A DNA stretch of 64,000 bases from Hydractinia symbiolongicarpus (lineage: Eukaryota > Cnidaria > Hydrozoa > Anthoathecata > Hydractiniidae), in contig NC_079882.1 in assembly GCF_029227915.1 (NCBI RefSeq), positions 15,016,501-15,080,500 of the forward strand, read 5' to 3'. The translations under genes were made by a program, and so were the position numbers. This document shows, piece by piece, positions 37,221 through 48,265 of the stretch (positions within the stretch are counted from its first letter, which is position 1; each line of letters begins with the position of its first letter). The notes under the pieces are model-generated. The model saw only the letters and a program-made list of their open reading frames with translations, was not told the DNA's origin and searched no databases.

Positions 37221-40200
37221 CCAGTCTTAATGCGCTACAACGTCCCAAGTCGTTTTCATTGGCGAAGTTGCCTTAGAACACTCTTAAGTACGTGCACAGT
37301 CCTATAAAGGCTGTAATATGGCCTTTTGCAGTCTATTAAAGGCGTCACACGTAAATCACGTGGTTCCATCTGCCTGTGCAGGTTACCATTGGACTATTCC
37401 TTCCAGTCTCAATGCGCTACAACGTCCCAAGTCGTTTTCATTAGCGCCGTTGCGGTACAACACTCTTAACTACGTGCACAGTCCTATTAAGGCTGTAATA
37501 TGGCCTTTTGCAGTCTAATAAAGGCCTCACACGTAAATCACGTGGTTCCATTTGCCTGTGCAGGTTACCATTGGACTATTCCTTCCAGTCTCAATGCGCT
37601 ACAACGTCCCAAGTCGTTTTCATTAGCGCCGTTGCGTTACAACACTCTTAACTACGTGCACAGTCCTATAAAGGCTGTAATATGGCCTTTTGCAGTGTAA
37701 TAAAGGCCTCACACGTAAATAACGTGGTTCCATTTGCCTGTGCAGGTTACCATTGGACAATTCCTTCCAGTCTCAATGCGCTACAACCTCCCAAGTTGTT
37801 TTCATTAGCGCCGTGGTCTTACAATACTCTAAACTACGTGCACAGTCCTATAAAGACTGTAATATGGCCTTTTGCAATCTGATAAAGGCCTCACACGTAA
37901 ATCACGTGGTTTCAACTGTCTGCGCGGGTTACCATCGGCTTAGTCCTTCCCGTCTCAATGCGCTACAACGTTCCAAGTTGTTTTCATTGGCGAGGTTGCC
38001 CTAGAACACTCTTGAGTACGTGCACAGTGCTATAAAGGCTGTAGTATGGCCTTTTGCAGTCAAATAAAGGCCTCACACGTAAATCACGTGGTTCCATTTG
38101 CCTGTGCAGGTTACCATTGGACTATTCCTTCCCGTCTCAATGCGCTACAACCTCCCAAGTTGTTTTCATTAGCGCCGTTGCCTTACAACACTATTAACTA
38201 CGTGCACAGTCCTATAAAGGCTGTAATATGACCTTTTGCAGTCCAATAAAGGCCTCACACGTAAATCACGTGGTTTCACCTGTCTGCGCAGGTTACCATT
38301 GGACTATTCCTTCACGTCTCAATGCGCTACAACGTCCCAAGTTGTTTTCATTAGCGCCGTTGCCTTACAACACTCTTAACTACGTGCACAGTCCTATAAA
38401 GGCTGTAATATGAGCTCTTGCAGTCTAATAAAGGCCTTACACGTAAATCACGTGGTTTCACCCGTCTCCACAGGTTACCATTGGCCTAGTCCTTCCAGTC
38501 TCAATGCGCTACAACGTCCCAAGTCGTTTTCATTGGCGAAGTTGCCTTAGAACACTCTTAACTACGTGCACAGTCCTATAAAATCTGTAATATGGCCTTT
38601 TGCAGTCTAATGAAAGGCCTCACACGTAAAACACGTGGTTTCACCTGCCTGCGCAGGTTACCATTGGACTAATCGTTCCAATCTCAATGTGCTACAACGT
38701 CCCAAGTTATTTTCATTGGCGAAGTTGCCTTAGAACACTCTTAACTACGTGCACAGTTCTATAAAGGCTGTAATATGGCCTTTTGCAGTCTATTAAAGGC
38801 CTCACACGTAAATCACGTGGTTCTATTTGCCTGTGCAGGGTACCATTGGACTATTCCTTCCAGTCTCAATGCGCTACAACGTCCCAAGTCGTTTTCATTT
38901 GCGCCGTTGCGTTACAACACTCTTAACTACGTGCACAATCCTATAAAGGCTGTAATATGGCCTTTTGCAGTCTAATAAAGGCCTCACACGTAAATCACGT
39001 GGTTCCATTTGCCTGTGCAGGTTACCATTGGACTATTCCTTCCAGTCTCAATGCGCTACAACGTCCCAAGTCGTTTTCATTTGCGCCGTTGCGTTACAAC
39101 ACTCTTAACTACGTGCACAGTCCTATAAAGGCTGTAATATGGCCTTTTGCAGTCTAATAAAGGCCTCACACGTAAATCACGTGGTTCCATTTGCCTGTGC
39201 AGGTTACCATTGGACTATTCCTTCCAGTCTCAATGCGCTACAACCTCCCAAGTTGTTTTCATTAGCGCCGTTGTCTTAAAATACTCTAAACTACGTGCAC
39301 AATCCCATGAAGGCTGTAATATGGCCTTGTGCAATCTGATAAAGGCCTCACACGTAAATCACGTGGTTTCACCTGTCTGCTCGGGTTACCATTGGCTTAG
39401 TCCTTCCCGTCCCAATGCGCTACAACGTTCCAAGTTGTTTTCATTGGCAAAGTTGCCTTAGAACACTCTTACCAACGTGCACAGTCCTATAAAAGCTTTA
39501 ATATGGCCTTTTGCAGTCTAATAAAGGCTTCCCACGTAAGTCACGTGGTTTAACCTGCTTGCGCAGGTTACCATTGGACTAATCGTTCCAGTCTTAATGC
39601 GCTACAACGTCCCAAGTCGTTTTCATTAGCGCCGTTGCCTTACAACACTCTTAACTACGTGCACAGTCCTATAAAGGCTGTAATATGACCTTTTGCAGTC
39701 CAATAAAGGCCTCACACGTAAATCACGTGGTTTCACCTGTCTGCGCAGGTTACCATTGGACTATTCCTTCACGTCTCAATGCGCTACAACGTCCCAAGTT
39801 GTTTTCATTAGCGCCGTTGCCTTACAACACTCTTAACTACGTGCACAGTCCTATAAAGGCTGTAATATGAGCTCTTGCAGTCTAATAAAGGCCTTACACG
39901 TAAATCACGTGGTTTCACCCGTCTCCACAGGTTACCATTGGCCTAGTCCTTCCAGTCTCAATGCGCTACAACGTCCCAAGTCGTTTTCATTGGCGAAGTT
40001 GCCTTAGAACACTCTTAACTACGTGCACAGTCCTATAAAATCTGTAATATGGCCTTTTGCAGTCTAATGAAAGGCCTCACACGTAAAACACGTGGTTTCA
40101 CCTGCCTGCGCAGGTTACCATTGGACTAATCGTTCCAATCTCAATGTGCTACAACGTCCCAAGTTATTTTCATTGGCGAAGTTGCCTTAGAACACTCTTA

Positions 40201-41955
40201 ACTACGTGCACAGTTCTATAAAGGCTGTAATATGGCCTTTTGCAGTCTATTAAAGGCCTCACACGTAAATCACGTGGTTCTATTTGCCTGTGCAGGGTAC
40301 CATTGGACTATTCCTTCCAGTCTCAATGCGCTACAACGTCCCAAGTCGTTTTCATTTGCGCCGTTGCGTTACAACACTCTTAACTACGTGCACAATCCTA
40401 TAAAGGCTGTAATATGGCCTTTTGCAGTCTAATAAAGGCCTCACACGTAAATCACGTGGTTCCATTTGCCTGTGCAGGTTACCATTGGACTATTCCTTCC
40501 AGTCTCAATGCGCTACAACGTCCCAAGTCGTTTTCATTTGCGCCGTTGCGTTACAACACTCTTAACTACGTGCACAGTCCTATAAAGGCTGTAATATGGC
40601 CTTTTGCAGTCTAATAAAGGCCTCACACGTAAATCACGTGGTTCCATTTGCCTGTGCAGGTTACCATTGGACTATTCCTTCCAGTCTCAATGCGCTACAA
40701 CCTCCCAAGTTGTTTTCATTAGCGCCGTTGTCTTAAAATACTCTAAACTACGTGCACAATCCCATGAAGGCTGTAATATGGCCTTGTGCAATCTGATAAA
40801 GGCCTCACACGTAAATCACGTGGTTTCACCTGTCTGCTCGGGTTACCATTGGCTTAGTCCTTCCCGTCCCAATGCGCTACAACGTTCCAAGTTGTTTTCA
40901 TTGGCAAAGTTGCCTTAGAACACTCTTACCAACGTGCACAGTCCTATAAAAGCTTTAATATGGCCTTTTGCAGTCTAATAAAGGCTTCCCACGTAAGTCA
41001 CGTGGTTTAACCTGCTTGCGCAGGTTACCATTGGACTAATCGTTCCAGTCTTAATGCGCTACAACGTCCCAAGTCGTTTTCATTAGCGCCGTTGCCTTAC
41101 AACACTCTTAACTACGTGCACAGTCCTATAAAGGCTGTAATATGGCCTTTTGCAGTCTAATAAAGGCCTCACAAGTAAATCACGTGGTTCCATTTGCCTG
41201 TGAAGTTTACCATTGGACTATTCCTTCCAGTCTCAATGCACTACAACGTCCCAAGTTGTTTTCATTAGCGCCGTTGCCTTACAACACTCTTAACTACGTG
41301 CACAGTCCTATAAAGGCTGTAATATGGGCTCTTGAAGTCTAATAAAGGCCTCACACGTAAATCACGTGGTTTCACCCGTCTCCACAGGTTACCATTGGCC
41401 TAGTCCTTCCAGTCTCAATGCGCTACAACGTCCCAAGTCGTTTTCATTGGCCAAGTTGCCTTAGAACACTCTTAACTACGTGCACAGTCCTATAAAATCT
41501 GTAATATGGCCTTTTGCAGTCTAATGAAAGGCCTCACACGTAAAACACGTGGTTTCACCTGCCTGCGCAGGTTACCATTGGACTAATCGTTCCAAGCTCA
41601 ATGTGCTACAACGTCCCAAGTTATTTTCATTGGCGAAGTTGCCTTAGAACACTCTTAACTACGTGCACAGTCCTATAAAGGCTGTAATATGGCCTTTTGC
41701 AGTCTATTAAAGGCCTCACACGTAAATCACGTGGTTCTATTTGCCTGTGCAGGGTACCATTGGACTATTCCTTCCAGTCTCAATGCGCTACAAAGTCCCA
41801 AGTCGTTTTCATTTGCGCCGTTGCGTTACAACACTCTTAACTACGTGCACAATCCTATAAAGGCTGTAATATGGCCTTTTGCAGTCTAATAAAGGCCTCA
41901 CACGTAAATCACGTGGTTCCATTTGCCTGTGCAGGTTACCATTGGACTATTCCTT
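37221..41955. repeat. 4,735-bp 26-mer HOR, copy 2
   Basis: Every monomer of copy 1 has its counterpart 4,735 bp on. By eye I find only scattered single-base differences, such as CAGTGTAATAAAGG near 37694. Copy 2 begins in the chimeric monomer at 37136: its front has TTCCATTTGCC, and its back (CCAGTCTTAATGCGC, then TTGGCGAAG and CTTAAGTACG) matches the 32401 monomer. The exchange point is about 37,200-37,225. Confidence 0.92.
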
Positions 41956-44900
41956 CCAGTCTTAATGCGCTACAACGTCCCAAGTCGTTTTCATTGGCGA
42001 AGTTGCCTTAGAACACTCTTAAGTACGTGCACAGTCCTATAAAGGCTGTAATATGGCCTTTTGCAGTCTATTAAAGGCGTCACACGTAAATCACGTGGTT
42101 CCATCTGCCTGTGCAGGTTACCATTGGACTATTCCTTCCAGTCTCAATGCGCTACAACGTCCCAAGTCGTTTTCATTAGCGCCGTTGCGGTACAACACTC
42201 TTAACTACGTGCACAGTCCTATTAAGGCTGTAATATGGCCTTTTGCAGTCTAATAAAGGCCTCACACGTAAATCACGTGGTTCCATTTGCCTGTGCAGGT
42301 TACCATTGGACTATTCCTTCCAGTCTCAATGCGCTACAACGTCCCAAGTCGTTTTCATTAGCGCCGTTGCGTTACAACACTCTTAACTACGTGCACAGTC
42401 CTATAAAGGCTGTAATATGGCCTTTTGCAGTCTAATAAAGGCCTCACACGTAAATAACGTGGTTCCATTTGCCTGTGCAGGTTACCATTGGACAATTCCT
42501 TCCAGTCTCAATGCGCTACAACCTCCCAAGTTGTTTTCATTAGCGCCGTGGTCTTACAATACTCTAAACTACGTGCACAGTCCTATAAAGACTGTAATAT
42601 GGCCTTTTGCAATCTGATAAAGGCCTCACACGTAAATCACGTGGTTTCAACTGTCTGCGCGGGTTACCATCGGCTTAGTCCTTCCCGTCTCAATGCGCTA
42701 CAACGTTCCAATTTGTTTTCATTGGCGAGGTTGCCCTAGAACACTCTTGAGTACGTGCACAGTGCTATAAAGGCTGTAGTATGGCCTTTTGCAGTCAAAT
42801 AAAGGCCTCACACGTAAATCACGTGGTTCCATTTGCCTGTGCAGGTTACCATTGGACTATTCCTTCCCGTCTCAATGCGCTACAACCTCCCAAGTTGTTT
42901 TCATTAGCGCCGTTGCCTTACAACACTATTAACTACGTGCACAGTCCTATAAAGGCTGTAATATGACCTTTTGCAGTCCAATAAAGGCCTCACACGTAAA
43001 TCACGTGGTTTCACCTGTCTGCGCAGGTTACCATTGGACTATTCCTTCACGTCTCAATGCGCTACAACGTCCCAAGTTGTTTTCATTAGCGCCGTTGCCT
43101 TACAACACTCTTAACTACGTGCACAGTCCTATAAAGGCTGTAATATGAGCTCTTGCAGTCTAATAAAGGCCTTACACGTAAATCACGTGGTTTCACCCGT
43201 CTCCACAGGTTACCATTGGCCTAGTCCTTCCAGTCTCAATGCGCTACAACGTCCCAAGTCGTTTTCATTGGCGAAGTTGCCTTAGAACACTCTTAACTAC
43301 GTGCACAGTCCTATAAAATCTGTAATATGGCCTTTTGCAGTCTAATGAAAGGCCTCACACGTAAAACACGTGGTTTCACCTGCCTGCGCAGGTTACCATT
43401 GGACTAATCGTTCCAATCTCAATGTGCTACAACGTCCCAAGTTATTTTCATTGGCGAAGTTGCCTTAGAACACTCTTAACTACGTGCACAGTTCTATAAA
43501 GGCTGTAATATGGCCTTTTGCAGTCTATTAAAGGCCTCACACGTAAATCACGTGGTTCTATTTGCCTGTGCAGGGTACCATTGGACTATTCCTTCCAGTC
43601 TCAATGCGCTACAACGTCCCAAGTCGTTTTCATTTGCGCCGTTGCGTTACAACACTCTTAACTACGTGCACAATCCTATAAAGGCTGTAATATGGCCTTT
43701 TGCAGTCTAATAAAGGCCTCACACGTAAATCACGTGGTTCCATTTGCCTGTGCAGGTTACCATTGGACTATTCCTTCCAGTCTCAATGCGCTACAACGTC
43801 CCAAGTCGTTTTCATTTGCGCCGTTGCGTTACAACACTCTTAACTACGTGCACAGTCCTATAAAGGCTGTAATATGGCCTTTTGCAGTCTAATAAAGGCC
43901 TCACACGTAAATCACGTGGTTCCATTTGCCTGTGCAGGTTACCATTGGACTATTCCTTCCAGTCTCAATGCGCTACAACCTCCCAAGTTGTTTTCATTAG
44001 CGCCGTTGTCTTAAAATACTCTAAACTACGTGCACAATCCCATGAAGGCTGTAATATGGCCTTGTGCAATCTGATAAAGGCCTCACACGTAAATCACGTG
44101 GTTTCACCTGTCTGCTCGTGTTACCATTGGCTTAGTCCTTCCCGTCCCAATGCGCTACAACGTTCCAAGTTGTTTTCATTGGCAAAGTTGCCTTAGAACA
44201 CTCTTACCAACGTGCACAGTCCTATAAAAGCTTTATTATGGCCTTTTGCAGTCTAATAAAGGCTTCCCACGTAAGTCACGTGGTTTAACCTGCTTGCGCA
44301 GGTTACCATTGGACTAATCGTTCCAGTCTTAATGCGCTACAACGTCCCAAGTCGTTTTCATTAGCGCCGTTGCCTTACAACACTCTTAACTACGTGCACA
44401 GTCCTATAAAGGCTGTAATATGGCCTTTTGCAGTCTAATAAAGGCCTCACACGTAAATCACGTGGTTCCATTTGCCTGTGAAGTTTACCATTGGACTATT
44501 CCTTCCAGTCTCAATGCGCTACAACGTCCCAAGTTGTTTTCATTAGCGCCGTTGCCTTACAACACTCTTAACTACGTGCACAGTCCTATAAAGGCTGTAA
44601 TATGGGCTCTTGAAGTCTAATAAAGGCCTCACACGTAAATCACGTGGTTTCACCCGTCTCCACAGGTTACCATTGGCCTAGTCCTTCCAGTCTCAATGCG
44701 CTACAACGTCCCAAGTCGTTTTCATTGGCGAAGTTGCCTTAGAACACTCTTAACTACGTGCACAGTCCTATAAAATCTGTAATATGGCCTTTTGCAGTCT
44801 AATGAAAGGCCTCACACGTAAAACACGTGGTTTCACCTGCCTGCGCAGGTTACCATTGGACTAATCGTTCCAATCTCAATGTGCTACAACGTCCCAAGTT

Positions 44901-45200
44901 ATTTTCATTGGCGAAGTTGCCTTAGAACACTCTTAACTACGTGCACAGTCCTATAAAGGCTGTAATATGGCCTTTTGCAGTCTATTAAAGGCCTCACACG
45001 TAAATCACGTGGTTCTATTTGCCTGTGCAGGGTACCATTGGACTATTCCTTCCAGTCTCAATGCGCTACAAAGTCCCAAGTCGTTTTCATTTGCGCCGTT
45101 GCGTTACAACACTCTTAACTACGTGCACAATCCTATAAAGGCTGTAATATGGCCTTTTGCAGTCTAATAAAGGCCTCACACGTAAATCACGTGGTTCCAT
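41956..45200. repeat. 26-mer HOR, copy 3, lacking one 8-mer
   Basis: Monomers from 42053 to 44238 match copy 2 at 4,735 bp. At 44420 the expected second 8-mer is absent and the sequence goes straight to the counterpart of 41142 (TGCCTGTGAAGTTTACC, ATGGGCTCTTGAAG). The copy has 18 rather than 26 monomers: either an 8-mer was lost here, or the other two copies gained one first. Private changes are CCAATTTG near 42711, CTCGTGTTACC near 44116 and CTTTATTATGG near 44233. Confidence 0.87.
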
Positions 45201-48200
45201 TTGCCTGTGCAGGTTACCATTGGACTATTCCTTCCAGTCTCAATGCGCTACAACGTCCCAAGTCGTTTTCATTTGCGCCGTTGCGTTACAACACTCTTAA
45301 GTACGTGCACAGTCCTATAAAGGCTGTAATATGGCCTTTTGCAGTCTAATAAAGGCCTCACACGTAAATCACGTGGTTCCATTTGCCTGTGCAGGTTACC
45401 ATTGGACTATTCCTTCCAGTCTCAATGCGCTACAACCTCCCAAGTTGTTTTCATTAGCGCCGTTGTCTTAAAATACTCTAAACTACGTGCACAATCCTAT
45501 GAAGGCTGTAATATGGCCTTGTGCAATCTGATAAAGGCCTCACACGTAAATCACGTGGTTTCACCTATCTGCGCGGGTTACCATTGGCTTAGTCCTTCCC
45601 GTCCCAATGCGCTACAACGTTCCAAGTTGTTTTCATTGGCAAAGTTGCCTTAGAACACTCTTACCAACGTGCACAGTCCTATAAAAGCTTTAATATGGCC
45701 TTTTGCAGTCTAATAAAGGCTTCCCACGTAAGTCACGTGGTTTAACCTGCTTGCGCAGGTTACCATTGGACTAATCGTTCCATTCTTAATGCGCTACAAC
45801 GTCCCAAGTTGTTTTCATTGGCGAAGTTGCCTTAGAACACTCTTAAGTACGTGCACAGTTCTATAAAGGCTGTAATATGGCCTTTTGCAGTCAAATAAAG
45901 GCCTCACACGTAAATCACGTGGTTCCATTTGCCTGTGCAGGTTACAATTGGACTATTCCTTCCCGTCTCAATGCGCTACAACCTCCCAAGTTGTTTTCAT
46001 TAGCGCCGTTGCCTTACAACACTAATAACTACGTGCACAGTCCTATAAAGGCTGTAATATGGCCTTTTGCAGTCCAATAAAGGCCTCACACGTAAATCAC
46101 GTGGTTTCACCTGTCTGCGCAGGTTACCATTGGACTATTCCTTCACGTCTCAATGCGCTACAACGTCCCAAGTCGCTTTCATTGGCGAAGTTGCCTTAGA
46201 ACACTCTTAAGTACGTGCACAGTTCTATAAAGGCTGTAATATGGCCTTTTGCAGTCAAATAAAGGCCTCACACGTAAATCACGTGGTTCCATTTGCCTGT
46301 GCAGGTTACCATTGGACTATTCCTTCCCGTCTCAATGCGCTACAACCTCCCAAGTTGTTTTCATTAGCGCCGTTGCCTTACAACACTAATAACTACGTGC
46401 ACAGTCCTATAAAGGCTGTAATATGGCCTTTTGCAGTCCAATAAAGGCCTCACACGTAAATCACGTGGTTTCACCTGTCTGCGAAGGTTACCATTGGACT
46501 ATTCCTTCACGTCTCAATGTGCTACAACGTCCCAAGTCGCTTTCATTGGCCAAGTTGCCTTACAACACTTTACTACGTGCACAGTCCTATAAAGGCTGTA
46601 ATATGGCCTTTTGCAGTCTAATAAAGGCCTCACACCTAAATCACGTGGTTCCATTTGCCTGTGCAGGTTACCATTGGACTATTCCTTCCAGTCTCAATGC
46701 GCTACAACGTCCCAAGTCGTTTTCATTAGCGCCGTTGCGTTACAACACTCTTAACTACGTGCACAGTCCTATAAAGGCTGTAATATGGCATTTTGCAGTC
46801 TAATAAAGGCCTCACACGTAAATCACGTGGTTTCACCCGTCTCCACAGGTTACCATTGGCCTAGTCCTTCCAGTCTCAACGCGCTACAACGTCCCAAGTC
46901 GTTTTCATTGGCGAAGTTGCCTTAGAACACTCTTAACTACGTGCACAGTCCTATAAAATCTGTAATATGGCCTTTTGCAGTCTAATGAAAGGCCTCACAC
47001 GTAAAACACGTGGTTTCACCCGTCTCCACAGGTTACCATTGGACTAATCGTTCCAATCTCAATGTGCTACAACGTCCCAAGTTGTTTTCATTGGCGAAGT
47101 TGCCTTAGAACACTCTTAACTACGTGCACAGTCCTATAAAGGCTGTAATATGGCCTTTTGCAGTCTGTTAAAGGCCTCACACGTAAATCACATGGTTCCA
47201 TTTGCCTGTGCAGGTTACCATTGGGCTATTCCTTCCAATGTCAATGCGCTACAACGTCCCAAGTCGTTTTCATTTGCGCCGTTGCGTTACAACACTCTTA
47301 ACTACGTGCACAATCCTATAAAGGCTGTAATATGGCCTTTTGCAGTCTAATAAAGGCCTCACACGTAAATCACGTGGTTCCATATGCCTGTGCAGGTTAC
47401 CATTGGACTATTCCTTCCAGTCTCAATGCGCTACCACGTCCCAAGTCGTTTTCATTAGCGCCGTTGCGTTACAACACTCTTAACTACGTGCACAGTCCTA
47501 TAAAGGCTGTAATATGGCCTTTTGCAGTCTAATAAAGGCCTCACACGTAAATCACGTGGTTCCATTTGCCTGTGCAGGTTACCATTGGACTATTCCTTCC
47601 AGTCTCAATGCGCTACAACCTCCCAAGTTGTTTTCATTAGCGCCGTTGTCTTACAATACTCTAAACTACGTGCACAGTCCTATGAAGGCTGTAATATGGC
47701 CGTGTACAATCTGATAAAGGCCTCACACGTAAATCACGTGGTTTCACCTGTCTGCGCGGGTTACCATTGGTTTAGTCCTTCCCGTCTCAATGCACTACAA
47801 CGTTCCAAGTTGTTTTCATTGGCGAAGTTGCCTTAGAACACTCTTACCAACGTGCACAGTCCTATAAAGGCTTTAATATGGCCTTTTGCAGTCTAATAAA
47901 GGCTTCCCACGTAAGTCACGTGGTTTAACCTGCTTGCGCAGGTTACCATTGGACTAATCGTTCCAGTCTTAATGCGCTACAACTTCCCAAGTTGTTTTCA
48001 TTGGCGAAGTTGCCTTAGAACACTCTTAAGTACGTGCACAGTGCTATAAAGGCTGTAATATGGCCTTTTGCAGTCAAATAAAGGCCTCACACGTAAATCA
48101 CGTGGTTTCATTTGCCTGTGCAGGTTACCATTGGACTATTCCCTCCCGTCTAAATGCGCTACAACCTCCCAAGTTGTTTTCATTAGCGCCGTTGCCTTAC

Positions 48201-48265
48201 AACACTAATAACTACGTGCACAGTCCTATAAAGGCTGTAATATGGCCTTTTGCAGTCCAATAAAG
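44810..48265. repeat. 3,457-bp 19-mer HOR, copy 1
   Basis: The offset 3,457 links 44967/48424, 45149/48606, 45339/48796, 45877/49334, 46241/49698, 46423/49880, 47150/50607 and 47332/50789. It equals 19 x 182, plus one for a 183-bp monomer, minus two for the deletion at 46,569. Rare markers are CTACAAAGTCCC, CACCTATCTGCGC, GGTTACAATTGG, CACACCTAAATC and CTCAACGCGC. Its last monomer (48060) has no equal in copy 2. Confidence 0.9.
46561..46580. other. 2-bp deletion in monomer (copy 1)
   Basis: AACACTTTACTACG stands where other monomers have AACACTCTTAACTACG, so this monomer is 180 bp. The shift joins two normally separate open frames into a 126-codon frame (46423-46803), a by-product of the deletion and not a gene. 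The same deletion is at about 50,021-50,031, one HOR period away, so it predates the 3,457-bp duplication. Confidence 0.9.

Noticed and set aside
46423-46803. 126-codon open frame, longest in the window
   Set aside because: It is produced by the 2-bp deletion at 46,569 that links two ordinary monomer frames; the copy at 49880-50260 is its duplicate.
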